Assembly (NCBI RefSeq): GCF_030440575.1
Contig: NZ_CP047189.1
Location: 248,001-312,000, forward strand
DNA: 64,000 nt
Direction: 5' to 3'
Source: Corynebacterium ciconiae DSM 44920
Lineage (GTDB): Bacteria; Actinomycetota; Actinomycetes; Mycobacteriales; Mycobacteriaceae
The translations under genes were made by a program, and so were the position numbers. Below the pieces are notes generated by a model. It searched no databases and was not told the DNA's origin. It worked only from the letters and a program-made list of their open reading frames with translations. Below are positions 57,501-64,000 of the stretch, in pieces (the stretch's first letter is position 1; each line of letters begins with the position of its first letter).

Positions 57501-58609
57501 ACGCTGGTGTGCAGGTAATCAAGCTCCGCTCGGTGCTTACCTGTGAAACCCCTGCCGGCGTGTGCGCCAAGTGCTACGGCAAGTCCATGGCCACCGGTAA
57601 GCAGGTGGAGATCGGCGAAGCCGTCGGTATTATCGCCGCCCAGTCGATTGGTGAGCCGGGTACCCAGCTGACCATGCGTACCTTCCACCAGGGTGGTGTC
57701 GGTGGCGACATCACCGGTGGCCTGCCCCGTGTGCAGGAGCTCTTCGAGGCCCGCGTGCCCAAGAACCGCGCCCCGATCGCCTCGGTTGCGGGTTCGGTGA
57801 AGCTGGAGGACACCGGAAACTTCTACACCCTCACCATCGTGCCGGATGACGGCTCCGATGATGTGGTCTACGAGAAGCTCTCCAAGCGTCAGGGCCTGGC
57901 TCAGGTTCGCGTGCCCATGGAGTCCAACCCGCAGGCCACCATTGAGCGCACTCTGCGCGAGGGTGATCATGTGGAGGTGGGTCAGCGCCTGCTGCGCGGC
58001 CCGGCTGATCCGCATGATGTGCTGGAGCACTTGGGTCGACGTGGTGTCGAAAAGCACCTCATCGATGAGGTGCAGGCCGTGTACCGCACTCAGGGTGTGG
58101 CGATCCACGATAAGCACATCGAGATCATCATCCGCCAGATGCTGCGTCGCGGTACCGTGATCGAGTCCGGCTCCACGGAGTTCCTGCCCGGTACCCTGGT
58201 GGATCTCTCGGAGGCGAAGGCCGCCAACCTCGAGGCCCGCAAGTCCGGTGGCGAGGCTGCGCAGCTCCGCAGCGAGATCATGGGTATCACCAAGGCCTCG
58301 CTGGCTACCGAGTCGTGGCTGTCCGCCGCGTCCTTCCAGGAGACCACCCGTGTGCTCACCGACGCTGCTATCAACAAGCGTTCGGATAAGCTCATTGGTC
58401 TCAAGGAGAACGTGATCATCGGTAAGCTGATCCCGGCCGGTACCGGTATCTCGCGCTACCGCAACATCGCGGTCAAGCCCACCGAGGCTGCCAGCAGCCC
58501 GGCGTACTCCATCTCGCCCTTCGGTGATGCGATCTACGATCCGGACGGCGCGTACCAGGAGTTCACCGGCGCGAGCGTGCCGCTGGAGGATACGAACTAC
58601 CACGCGTAG
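54593..58609 (+). CDS. rpoC: RNA polymerase beta' subunit
   Basis: Beta' subunit (1338 aa), normal for actinobacteria. The N-terminal zinc-binding Cys cluster lies in [20 protein letters not shown]. The clamp region has [18 protein letters not shown] and [19 protein letters not shown]. The catalytic Mg site is [12 protein letters not shown] starting at N533 (D535, D537, D539). The trigger-loop area and second zinc site are seen in [15 protein letters not shown] and [25 protein letters not shown] (two parts). GTG 54593 follows GGGAAAGGGAG. A large antisense open frame over this gene is a codon-usage artefact. Confidence 0.98.
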   Translation: MLDVNFFDELRIGLATADDIRRWSKGEVKKPETINYRTLKPEKDGLFCERIFGPTRDWECACGKYKRVRYKGIICERCGVEVTKSKVRRERMGHIELAAPVTHIWYFKGVPSRLGYLLDLAPKDLERIIYFAANIITSVDDEARHADLTTLEAEMLLEKKDVEADAESEIAERAQKMEEDLAELEEAGAKADARRKVQNAAEKEMQHIREKAEREIARLDEIWQTFTKLAPKQMIIDETIYEELVDRYEDYFTGGMGAEAIQTLVRNFDLDAEAETLREIINNGKGQKKMRALKRLKVVAAFQRSGNDPAGMVLDCIPVIPPELRPMVQLDGGRFATSDLNDLYRRVINRNNRLKRMIDLGAPEIIVNNEKRMLQESVDALFDNGRRGRPVTGPGNRPLKSLSDLLKGKQGRFRQNLLGKRVDYSGRSVIIVGPQLKLHECGLPKLMALELFKPFVMKRLVEHDYAQNIKSAKRMVERQRPEVWDVLEEAISEHPVMLNRAPTLHRLGIQAFEPVLVEGKAIQLHPLACEAFNADFDGDQMAVHLPLSAEAQAEARILMLASNNILSPASGKPLAMPRLDMVTGLYYLTLEKTPDQLGGEGAYSPATEEGPEQGVYSSYAEAIMARDRGVLGLQAPIKVRISHLRPTAEIEAEHFPEGWQPGQVWTAHTTLGRIMFNELLPWNYPYLEGIMVRKGGGQDKIMLGDVINDLAAKYPMITVAQTMDKMKDAGFYWATRSGVTITMSDVLVLPNKHEILERYEASAREIEKKYWEKGALTPRERYDRLVELWKDATDTVGQAVEDLYPDENPIPMIVKSGAAGNMRQIWTLAGMKGMVVNSKGDYITRPIKTSFREGLSVLEYFNNSHGSRKGLADTALRTADSGYLTRRLVDVAQDVIVREDDCETRQGIRVAISEPITDADGEITGYTPDPLNETSVYGRVLAADAATDEGEVVLPAGTYIGEEEVNTLINAGVQVIKLRSVLTCETPAGVCAKCYGKSMATGKQVEIGEAVGIIAAQSIGEPGTQLTMRTFHQGGVGGDITGGLPRVQELFEARVPKNRAPIASVAGSVKLEDTGNFYTLTIVPDDGSDDVVYEKLSKRQGLAQVRVPMESNPQATIERTLREGDHVEVGQRLLRGPADPHDVLEHLGRRGVEKHLIDEVQAVYRTQGVAIHDKHIEIIIRQMLRRGTVIESGSTEFLPGTLVDLSEAKAANLEARKSGGEAAQLRSEIMGITKASLATESWLSAASFQETTRVLTDAAINKRSDKLIGLKENVIIGKLIPAGTGISRYRNIAVKPTEAASSPAYSISPFGDAIYDPDGAYQEFTGASVPLEDTNYHA

Positions 58610-58679
58610 TTCACCCCTCGGTCTGCCCCTTCATCAGCCCTTCTACCGTCTAGGCCCCGCCACATAGTTCGGCTAGGGA

Positions 58680-58708
58680 ATGGCTCCTCAAAGTGGGAGA
58701 GGAGCCAT
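58680..58708 (+). terminator. Hairpin after rpoC
   Basis: ATGGCTCCTC (58680-58689) pairs perfectly with GAGGAGCCAT (58699-58708). No T-run follows. Confidence 0.6.
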
Positions 58709-58824
58709 ACCCGCCACAGTCGAATAAAAGGCGCGGCAACTGGAGGTAGGAGGGCTGTGGTGTGTTCTAGTGCACATGGGGCTAAGCTTGAACCAACGTT
58801 CAACGTCACACACCAAGGTGGAGC

Positions 58825-59661
58825 ATGAGATTTCTAAAGCCGTTACGCGGCGGCGTCGTCGTGGTCGCCACCTGCGCGCTTGCGGGTTGCACCATCGGTT
58901 CGGGCTCAGGCCCCTCGAGCTCGGAGGGAAGCTCTATGCAACAGGAGGCCTCCACTTCTACGGCTGAGTCAATACCCCACATCGATCACGCTGCGCTTGA
59001 CGACGCCGTCTCTCGGCTCGAAGAACAGTACGGCCCCATGGGAATCGCCGTGGATGGCTCAGTGCACGGCAACCTCACCTCGGGTTCCGCGTGGTCCACC
59101 TCGAAGGTGGCCATCGCGATTGCCGCGGACCGGGCTGGTGTGGCGGATCCCAGCGTGGTTGAAGCCGCCATCGCGGTATCGGACAATGATGCCGCCGATA
59201 TGCTCTGGAACGCCATTGGCGGTGGGGAAGATGCGGCGCTAGCCGCCAACGAGGTGCTGCGCGATGGCGGAGACACCGTCACCGACTACAACGCCTTCCA
59301 CCTGGGCTATTTCACCCCCTATGGCCAAACCGAATGGGCCTTGAAGGATCAGGTGCGCTTCGCTGCCAGCCTGCCCAGCCTCGATGGTGCGGAAACCACC
59401 TATGAGGCCATGGGCGATAGCTCCCAGCATCAGCCTTATGGCTTGGCCACGATGCCGAATCCACACTTCAAAGGCGGTTGGGGCCCGGATGATTCCGGCC
59501 GCTACCTAGTCCGCCAATTTGGAATCGTGACGGGCCCGGACAATAAGGATCTGCCGATCGCGATTATGGTTAAGCCCACCGATGGCACCTACGAGTCTGG
59601 GCAGGAAGCGCTCACCGCGCTAGCCGACCAGCTGAAGAAGTGCACAACCACGGATAGTTAG
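58825..59661 (+). CDS. Beta-lactamase-fold (serine hydrolase-like) lipoprotein
   Basis: A 278-residue lipoprotein. The signal peptide ends in lipobox LAGC with Cys22, followed by a Ser-rich linker. The globular domain carries class A beta-lactamase/PBP-type motifs: S91-T-S-K94 (SxxK), S119-D-N121 (SDN) and K216-G-G (KTG-like). The Glu of the omega loop that deacylates in true class A enzymes is not evident, so hydrolysis of beta-lactams is doubtful. Such lipoproteins in mycolic-acid bacteria are usually of unknown role in the wall. ATG 58825 follows AAGGTGGAG. A strong terminator follows. Confidence 0.75.
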   Translation: MRFLKPLRGGVVVVATCALAGCTIGSGSGPSSSEGSSMQQEASTSTAESIPHIDHAALDDAVSRLEEQYGPMGIAVDGSVHGNLTSGSAWSTSKVAIAIAADRAGVADPSVVEAAIAVSDNDAADMLWNAIGGGEDAALAANEVLRDGGDTVTDYNAFHLGYFTPYGQTEWALKDQVRFAASLPSLDGAETTYEAMGDSSQHQPYGLATMPNPHFKGGWGPDDSGRYLVRQFGIVTGPDNKDLPIAIMVKPTDGTYESGQEALTALADQLKKCTTTDS

Positions 59662-59677
59662 ATACCTGTATGCGCAC

Positions 59678-59711
59678 TCCGCCTAGGCCACGACCTAGGC
59701 GGATATTTTTA
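59678..59711 (+). terminator. Terminator after the beta-lactamase-fold lipoprotein gene
   Basis: TCCGCCTAGG (59678-59687) pairs with CCTAGGCGGA (59694-59703), followed by TATTTTTA. Confidence 0.88.
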
Positions 59712-59757
59712 TGCCGCTCACCCGTGTCTGAGGCAGGGCGCATATTGAAAATGGGTA

Positions 59758-59788
59758 TTGATAAAAGGAGAAGGTGGGGCTACCCTTA
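59758..59788 (+). promoter_or_regulatory. Iron-responsive promoter with DtxR-like box
   Basis: TTGATA (59758-59763), a 17-nt spacer and TACCCT (59781-59786) form a good promoter. The overlapping 19-mer GAAGGTGGGGCTACCCTTA (59770-59788) matches 13 of 19 positions of the DtxR consensus TTAGGTTAGSCTAACCTAA and covers the spacer and -10 box. It lies about 100 nt upstream of an iron-siderophore importer operon. Confidence 0.55.
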
Positions 59789-59890
59789 GCTCAAATGAAC
59801 CTCGTACTTTTGCTCGATGGCGGTGCAGGACCTTCTACTCATGTGAAGGTGGAGCGTGCATGGCGTCGACCTTCATAGAAGTGAGACTAT

Positions 59891-60937
59891 GTGGCTGTCA
59901 CACGCGCACAACTTAAACGCTTGAAACCAAGCCCCTCACCGCGGCTGCCGATAGCGGTACTGCTCGTGGGGCTTATTCTCGCGCCCCCGCTCAGCTTGGG
60001 GTATGGCGCTGCGGCAGTGCCCTTTTCCGAGGCTCTTTCTATCTTGGCTCTCAAGGTGTTGGGTGTGGGGGATGCGGCGGAATGGGATCCTACGGTGGTT
60101 GCCATCATTTGGCTCAACCGCGTTCCGAGGATAGTTGCCGCTATCGCTGTTGGCTGCATCCTCGGGGTTGCAGGTGTAGCCATGCAAGCGACGATCCGAA
60201 ACCCGCTCGCAGAACCCTATGTTCTGGGAATTAGCTCAGGGGCCTCTGCTGGCGCGGCTACTTCTATTGTGCTCGTCGGAGTCAGTAGCGCGCTAGCAGT
60301 GAGCTTCTCTGCTTTTAGCGGGGCAATCATAGCCACAGCTCTCGTACTCTGGCTAGGGGCTCAGGGTTCCCGTTCCACCCTGCGGTTGGTTCTCGCAGGC
60401 GTGGCCATAGGCTTCGCCTTCCAAGCAGCAACCAACCTCATCATCGTCAGCGCCAACGACGCTGAAACAGCCCAGTCTGTGGTGTTTTGGGGTTTAGGTT
60501 CACTCACCCGACCGACACTGGGACAATCCCTCGTATTGCTGCTCATCGCAGTGGTCCTCAGCGTTGGGCTGTGGATCGCAGGACCCTATCTGGATGCATT
60601 GGCATCGGGCGATCACACCTGCGTGACCATTGGGGTCAACCCCGCCGTGATGCGGGCGTGTGTGCTGGTTCCGGTGTCGTTGGCGATCGGTGTGGCCGTG
60701 GCTCACACTGGCGGGATCGGCTTTATCGGCTTGGTTATCCCACACATCATGCGTCCGATCGTGGGCTATTCTCATCGCCCGCTCATACCCGGTACCGCTC
60801 TCGCTTCTGCACTGTTTTTGCTGGCCACCGATACGGTAGCGCGCACAGTGCTCGCGCCGGTGGAGATCCCTATTGGCATTATCACCGCCCTGCTCGGAGC
60901 CCCCATGTTGGTGATGCTCACGCGCAGGATGCCTTAA
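59891..60937 (+). CDS. FecCD-family iron-siderophore ABC transporter permease
   Basis: A 348-residue permease with about ten helices. FecCD landmarks: LNRVPRIVAAIAVGCILGVAGVAMQATIRNPLAEPYVLGISSGA (in three parts), VFWGLGSL, and the ATPase-contact/C-terminal segment AVAHTGGIGFIGLVIPHIMR. One permease gene is present, so it probably works as a homodimer. The GTG start at 59891 has no clear RBS. The ATPase gene follows after 19 bp behind AAGGAGG. The promoter carries a DtxR-like box, pointing to repression by iron. Confidence 0.9.
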   Translation: MAVTRAQLKRLKPSPSPRLPIAVLLVGLILAPPLSLGYGAAAVPFSEALSILALKVLGVGDAAEWDPTVVAIIWLNRVPRIVAAIAVGCILGVAGVAMQATIRNPLAEPYVLGISSGASAGAATSIVLVGVSSALAVSFSAFSGAIIATALVLWLGAQGSRSTLRLVLAGVAIGFAFQAATNLIIVSANDAETAQSVVFWGLGSLTRPTLGQSLVLLLIAVVLSVGLWIAGPYLDALASGDHTCVTIGVNPAVMRACVLVPVSLAIGVAVAHTGGIGFIGLVIPHIMRPIVGYSHRPLIPGTALASALFLLATDTVARTVLAPVEIPIGIITALLGAPMLVMLTRRMP

Positions 60938-60956
60938 TCAAGGAGGAAATCCGGAC

Positions 60957-61730
60957 ATGATGACAGCATCACACATTCGGGTGTCGCGGCTCGGACGAAC
61001 TATCCTGCACGATGTCTCATCCTCCTTACCAGACGGCTGTATCACTGGCATTATCGGCCCCAATGGTGCCGGCAAAACCACCTTTCTCAACGTGTTGTAT
61101 CGGGCTGTAATTCCGGATGAGGGGACGGTGATCGTAGATGGTCGCTCGGTCGAAGAGCTCAGTCGTCGAGAGATCGCTCGCTGCATCTCGGTAGTGGCTC
61201 AACACTCAGAGGCGACCTTGCCCCTGACCGTGCGTGACAGCGTGGCGTTGGGAATGCTCGGCCACAGCGGCGCGCTGCGCTACGGAAGCACTGAGGATGC
61301 GGCGCGGGTAGAGGAGGCCTTGGAGCGAGTCGATCTGCAGCATGTGGCGGACCGGCTGACGCATGAACTGTCCGGTGGAGAGTTTCAACGGGTGCTCATA
61401 GCCCGCGCCATCGTCCAAGCTGCAGATCACTTGCTTCTGGACGAGCCAACTAATCACCTCGATGTGCACCACCAATACCGAATCCTTGAGCTGGTACGCC
61501 GTCTCCACCTCACCACCACGCTGGTGCTCCACGACCTCAACCTGGCTTCCCAGTTTTGCGATCGCCTCATCTTGCTTCATCGCGGGGAAGTGGTGGCGTA
61601 TGGGACACCCGCTGAGGTACTCACGGCGGAGCGGGTGAGCGAGATTTATCGCGTCGAAGCCTCCGTGGTTAAGCACAACGGTCACAACTATCTTCTATTC
61701 CGCTCGGGTAAACCTACCCCGTCGTCGTAG
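60957..61730 (+). CDS. Iron-siderophore ABC transporter ATP-binding protein
   Basis: A 257-residue FepC/FecE-type ATPase. Walker A is GPNGAGKTT (about 34-42), the Q-loop is SVVAQHS, the signature is LSGGEFQR, Walker B is LLLDEPTNHLDVHHQ and the switch His is LVLHDLN. It powers the FecCD permease encoded just upstream. ATG 60957 lies behind AAGGAGG; ATG 60960 is equally possible. The binding-protein gene follows after 35 bp. Confidence 0.93.
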   Translation: MMTASHIRVSRLGRTILHDVSSSLPDGCITGIIGPNGAGKTTFLNVLYRAVIPDEGTVIVDGRSVEELSRREIARCISVVAQHSEATLPLTVRDSVALGMLGHSGALRYGSTEDAARVEEALERVDLQHVADRLTHELSGGEFQRVLIARAIVQAADHLLLDEPTNHLDVHHQYRILELVRRLHLTTTLVLHDLNLASQFCDRLILLHRGEVVAYGTPAEVLTAERVSEIYRVEASVVKHNGHNYLLFRSGKPTPSS

Positions 61731-61765
61731 GCGACCCCATGTTTTAGTCCAGAAAGGACATCTCT

Positions 61766-62764
61766 ATGAAGAAAACTCTTTCCGCCCTTCTGCTCGTCGG
61801 TTGTTGCGCCTTCTCTGCCTGCTCTGGGGGAGACGTGGAAAGCGCCAAGCGCGATGCCTCCAAGTCCTCCGCCGGCTCCGACGGTGTGTCTGTGGATAGC
61901 TGTGGCCGCACCATCACGCTGGATAAGGCGCCAGAGCGCGTAGTGTTCCTCAACGCGGTGGGCGCTTCCCAGCTGGCTGATCTGGATCTTCTTGATCGAG
62001 TGGTGGCTCGTTCGGGCACCATCGACACCAGCATCTATGACACCGAGGATGCGAAGAAGATTGATGGGCTGCCAGTGCTGGAAAGCACGGATGCCGGGCA
62101 TGGCCACTCGACCCTCTCCACAGAGTCCCTTCTCGAGGTCAAACCCGACCTGCTTATCGGTTATGAATCTGGCGTGGACATGGAAAAGGTCGAGGCATCA
62201 GGTGTACCCGTCTACATTCCAGCCTCCTACTGCGCCGGTACTGCTAAAGAGCGCGCGAGCTTCGACGATGTCACCGAAGAGATCGATCGTTTCGGCCAGC
62301 TTTTCGACGTCGCCTCCCAGGCAGAGAAACTCGGCGTCGAACTCAAAGAGAAGGTGAGTGAGCTAAAAGATGCCAACCCCGGTGACCTTTCCGGGGCCAC
62401 GGCGGCGATGGTCTTTATCACCCCAGGAGATACCGGAACGATATCTGTCTACGGAAACACCAGCATGGCGCAAGCTCAGCTGGACGCCTTAGGCATGAAA
62501 AACGTTTACGAAGATAATTCCGAGCGTGTCAGTGATGTCTCTATCGAAGACATTCTAGAGAAAAACCCTGATTATATTGCCCTGCTCCACACCGCGGGGA
62601 CTTCGGAGGAGATTATGTCGACCTTTGGGGATGTGCGCGGTTCCGAGGACCTTGCGGCAACCAAGAACGATCGTGTGGTTACTCTGGATTATCCGCTGGT
62701 AGATCCGGCCTCGCCACTGTCTGTGAAGGGCCTCGAGGAATTGAAGACCAAGTTGTCCTCTTAG
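61766..62764 (+). CDS. Iron-siderophore ABC transporter substrate-binding lipoprotein
   Basis: A 332-residue lipoprotein. The signal peptide KKTLSALLLVGCCAFSAC leads to the likely acylated Cys19 (Cys13 is possible), then a polar linker. The periplasmic-binding-protein fold of the helical-backbone type is indicated by DKAPERVVFLNAVGASQLADL, ESLLEVKPDLLIGYESG and VVTLDYPLVDPASPLSV. Ligand is probably a ferric siderophore or haem; it cannot be read. Two Cys (DSCGRT, PASYCAGT) may pair. It is the third gene of the importer operon, an unusual last position. Confidence 0.9.
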   Translation: MKKTLSALLLVGCCAFSACSGGDVESAKRDASKSSAGSDGVSVDSCGRTITLDKAPERVVFLNAVGASQLADLDLLDRVVARSGTIDTSIYDTEDAKKIDGLPVLESTDAGHGHSTLSTESLLEVKPDLLIGYESGVDMEKVEASGVPVYIPASYCAGTAKERASFDDVTEEIDRFGQLFDVASQAEKLGVELKEKVSELKDANPGDLSGATAAMVFITPGDTGTISVYGNTSMAQAQLDALGMKNVYEDNSERVSDVSIEDILEKNPDYIALLHTAGTSEEIMSTFGDVRGSEDLAATKNDRVVTLDYPLVDPASPLSVKGLEELKTKLSS

Positions 62765-62860
62765 TCTGCAGCCGGTCTCAGCGGCGAGGAAAGATGGGAT
62801 CCAACACCTACGATCAAGATTAAAGAGCGAAAATACAAACGGAAGGAGCAACAATAGGCT

Positions 62861-62889
62861 GCTGGGGCTATAAGGCGCATAGCCCCAGC
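62861..62889 (+). terminator. Perfect hairpin after the iron importer operon
   Basis: GCTGGGGCTAT (62861-62871) pairs perfectly with ATAGCCCCAGC (62879-62889) with a 7-nt loop. There is no T-run. It separates the importer from the small phage-like genes. Confidence 0.55.
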
Positions 62890-62900
62890 GCCCACCCCCT

Positions 62901-62906
62901 TATACT
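62901..62906 (+). promoter_or_regulatory. -10 element (TATACT) for the small phage-like genes
   Basis: TATACT lies 22 nt before ATG 62929, with AAAGGAG in between. No clear -35 box is seen. Confidence 0.4.
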
Positions 62907-62928
62907 AGGGGACAGAAAGGAGCACCAC

Positions 62929-63090
62929 ATGCCCTACATCATCATCGCCGCCTACCTAGGGATAGCTGGAATACTCGTCTCTACCAAGGCTGAACTCGGA
63001 TACTGGCTACCCGTCGCCGGTGGATTCATCGTGTCGATGTGGATGGCGATCGAAACTGAAAAGATTGACCGGAAGCTAGGCCGCCCATGA
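62929..63090 (+). CDS. Small membrane protein (53 aa)
   Basis: The protein starts MPYIIIAAYLGIAGILVS, then a short polar loop (TKAELGYW), a second hydrophobic stretch (LPVAGGFIVSMWMA) and a charged tail (IETEKIDRKLGRP). AAAGGAG lies 7 nt before the ATG and a TATACT -10 box 22 nt upstream. Its stop overlaps the next ATG as ATGA, showing a real coupled pair. Two short helices and tiny size recall phage-derived or toxin-like peptides, but no family is recognised. Confidence 0.6.
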   Translation: MPYIIIAAYLGIAGILVSTKAELGYWLPVAGGFIVSMWMAIETEKIDRKLGRP

Positions 63091-63305
63091 ACCCCACCAT
63101 CATCGACACCGATACCGGCCGCGAGCTATGGCCAGCCGAGCAATGCGCCGCCCACTGCGGCATATCACGCTCCACCTGGACCACCTACGCATCGCGCGGC
63201 CAAGCCTCCGCCCCCAAGCCTGTAGCACACCTAGGCCGCTACACCCTATGGGACGCGGCCGAGGTACAGGCGTGGCACGCTGCTCGCCCCTCACAACGGC
63301 GCTAG
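63087..63305 (+). CDS. Small helix-turn-helix (excisionase/AlpA-like) protein
   Basis: A 72-residue protein. The WPAEQCAAHCGISRSTWTTY part reads as a MerR/excisionase-type helix-turn-helix (about residues 15-34), followed by a wing (PVAHLGRYTLWDAAEVQAW) typical of AlpA/Xis-like DNA-binding proteins of phages and islands. It overlaps the preceding small gene by ATGA. No integrase is present in the window. It may be a remnant or the edge of a mobile element. Confidence 0.65.
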   Translation: MNPTIIDTDTGRELWPAEQCAAHCGISRSTWTTYASRGQASAPKPVAHLGRYTLWDAAEVQAWHAARPSQRR

Positions 63306-63494
63306 CCGATAGCCGACCCCGAGAGAAAGCGCCATCCATGTCGAACCGCCGTGTTGACTGCTATGCGGGCGTCATTAACGTCAAGTCTGCATCTATGAGT
63401 TTCTAGATGTGTTCCAATCCATTCGCCGTCGCATCCGAATGATCTGCCACTACCCTTGTGCGATCGTGTGGTTACTCTGAAGTGCCCGCCATCC
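63306..63494. other. Short gene-free stretch
   Basis: No coding sequence, RNA gene or clear hairpin is recognised. It lies between the small HTH gene and the convergent PLP-enzyme gene. Confidence 0.5.
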
Positions 63495-64000
63495 TCAACG
63501 CAATGAGCACCTACTCCAGGGAAGAGCAATCTTGGGGCGAGCAGACGCGCGGTCGAGTAGGTGGGGGCGAGGTAGAGCCACGTGAGGGCTGGATGAGACA
63601 CAATTGTGACCCATAATGCTCTCGACATAACGATGGCCCGTGTCTGGGCAGAGAAAGACGGTTGCATGATCAGCCCGTGGTGAGCCCGCGGCATGCTCGT
63701 ACTCAGCGGCCACGTAGGCGGCGCCGCTACTCAAGCCCACAAAGAGTCCGGTGTGCTGCAGGAGATTGCTACATCCGGATGCGGCAACCTCAGAGCTCAC
63801 CCAATGCACTGCGTCGAAAATATCGTGGCGAATATTGCCGAACGCGATAGAGCTGCCAATGCCGGCGATCAGCATGGCTGGATCGGCAATATGCTCGGAG
63901 CCGAAACTCACGCTGCCGAAAGGCTCCACAGCCACCATCGTGATCTCAAGATCACCGCAGGATAGTCCACTGTATAGCCCAGCGCTGGATGCGCCGGTTC
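63495..64000 (-). CDS. Cysteine synthase/SbnA-like PLP enzyme, C-terminal part (truncated by window)
   Basis: The minus-strand frame is open to base 64000, so the N-terminus is outside. The visible ~168 residues show TGASSAGLYSGL, MVAVEPFGSVSFG, LIAGIGSSIAFGN, HTGLFVGLSSGAAYVAAEYEHA (the Ser that binds the PLP ring nitrogen region) and CPDTGHRYVESI. This fits fold-type II beta-replacement enzymes (O-acetylserine sulfhydrylase, cystathionine beta-synthase, or SbnA that makes 2,3-diaminopropionate for siderophores). A further ~35 residues follow the usual family end and are unusual. The iron importer nearby makes SbnA an attractive but unproven option. Confidence 0.7.
   Translation of the reverse strand, partial: TGASSAGLYSGLSCGDLEITMVAVEPFGSVSFGSEHIADPAMLIAGIGSSIAFGNIRHDIFDAVHWVSSEVAASGCSNLLQHTGLFVGLSSGAAYVAAEYEHAAGSPRADHATVFLCPDTGHRYVESIMGHNCVSSSPHVALPRPHLLDRASARPKIALPWSRCSLR

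Noticed and set aside
54404..58603. Minus-strand open frame of about 1400 codons opposite rpoC (and similar long ones opposite rpoB at 51682-54039)
   Set aside because: It mirrors rpoC codon usage in high-GC DNA, is rich in His, Leu, Gly and Thr, and has no domain or RBS. rpoC is certain.
63302..63694. Minus-strand 130-codon frame near the window end
   Set aside because: It overlaps the PLP-enzyme gene in another frame and the small HTH gene antisense, and has no recognisable features.

Overview
The window is a high-GC actinobacterial chromosome segment that fits Corynebacterium or a close mycolate-producing relative. The evidence is gene order and family content. The order menC-menD-(small membrane protein)-mgtA-menG-menJ-polyprenyl synthase matches the mycobacterial and corynebacterial menaquinone locus. 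The order tRNA-Trp/secE/nusG/rplK/rplA ... rplJ/rplL ... rpoB/rpoC, split by unrelated genes, is the corynebacterial arrangement. Other markers are a PorA-family DUF3068 protein, a LppP/LprE lipoprotein, many leaderless-looking genes (a TANNNT -10 box 6-8 nt before the start codon) and a DtxR-like iron box.

Layout. 1-7.0 kb: menaquinone synthesis and modification, a glucuronolipid mannosyltransferase and a long-chain prenyl diphosphate synthase. 7.0-10.9 kb: tRNA-Tyr, -Thr, -Met, -Trp, then secE, nusG, rplK, rplA. 11-16.5 kb: cell-envelope genes (DUF2254 protein, lipoprotein, membrane-anchored phosphodiesterase-like protein, and a sortase-anchored thioester adhesin with a Cys/Lys/Pro-rich stalk). 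16.7-26 kb: an acyl-CoA catabolic block (thiolase, HIBYL-CoA hydrolase-like, enoyl-CoA hydratase, acyl-CoA ligase, succinate-semialdehyde dehydrogenase, TetR regulator, acyl-CoA dehydrogenase, SDR) with the look of branched-chain or short-chain acyl-CoA degradation. 26-36.8 kb: what reads as a complete pipecolate/2-aminoadipate route to 2-oxoglutarate: AGCS transporter, aminotransferase, GntR/FCD regulator, L-pipecolate oxidase-like FAD enzyme, DUF1338 2-oxoadipate decarboxylating dioxygenase (HglS), ALDH7-type piperideine-6-carboxylate dehydrogenase, and an FAD/Fe-S D-2-hydroxyglutarate dehydrogenase-like enzyme.

36.8-41.4 kb: an AcuC deacetylase next to a GNAT/acyl-CoA-synthetase fusion (a likely reversible lysine-acylation pair) and a DEDDh exonuclease. 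41.5-43 kb: rplJ-rplL with a structured leader and a strong terminator. 43-50.6 kb: three exported proteins (unknown, lipase-like, GH1 glycosidase), an aldo/keto reductase, a DedA/VTT-like membrane protein and a DUF3068 protein. 50.7-58.6 kb: rpoB-rpoC. 58.8-64 kb: a beta-lactamase-fold lipoprotein, an iron-siderophore ABC importer behind a promoter with a DtxR-like box, two tiny phage-like genes, and the C-terminal part of a cysteine-synthase/SbnA-like PLP enzyme running off the window.

No rRNA, CRISPR array, insertion sequence or transposase was seen. The strongest biological story is the pipecolate-to-2-oxoglutarate cluster, with a recognisable promoter and two separate palindromes. Next are the iron-regulated importer and the Cys-paired thioester adhesin.
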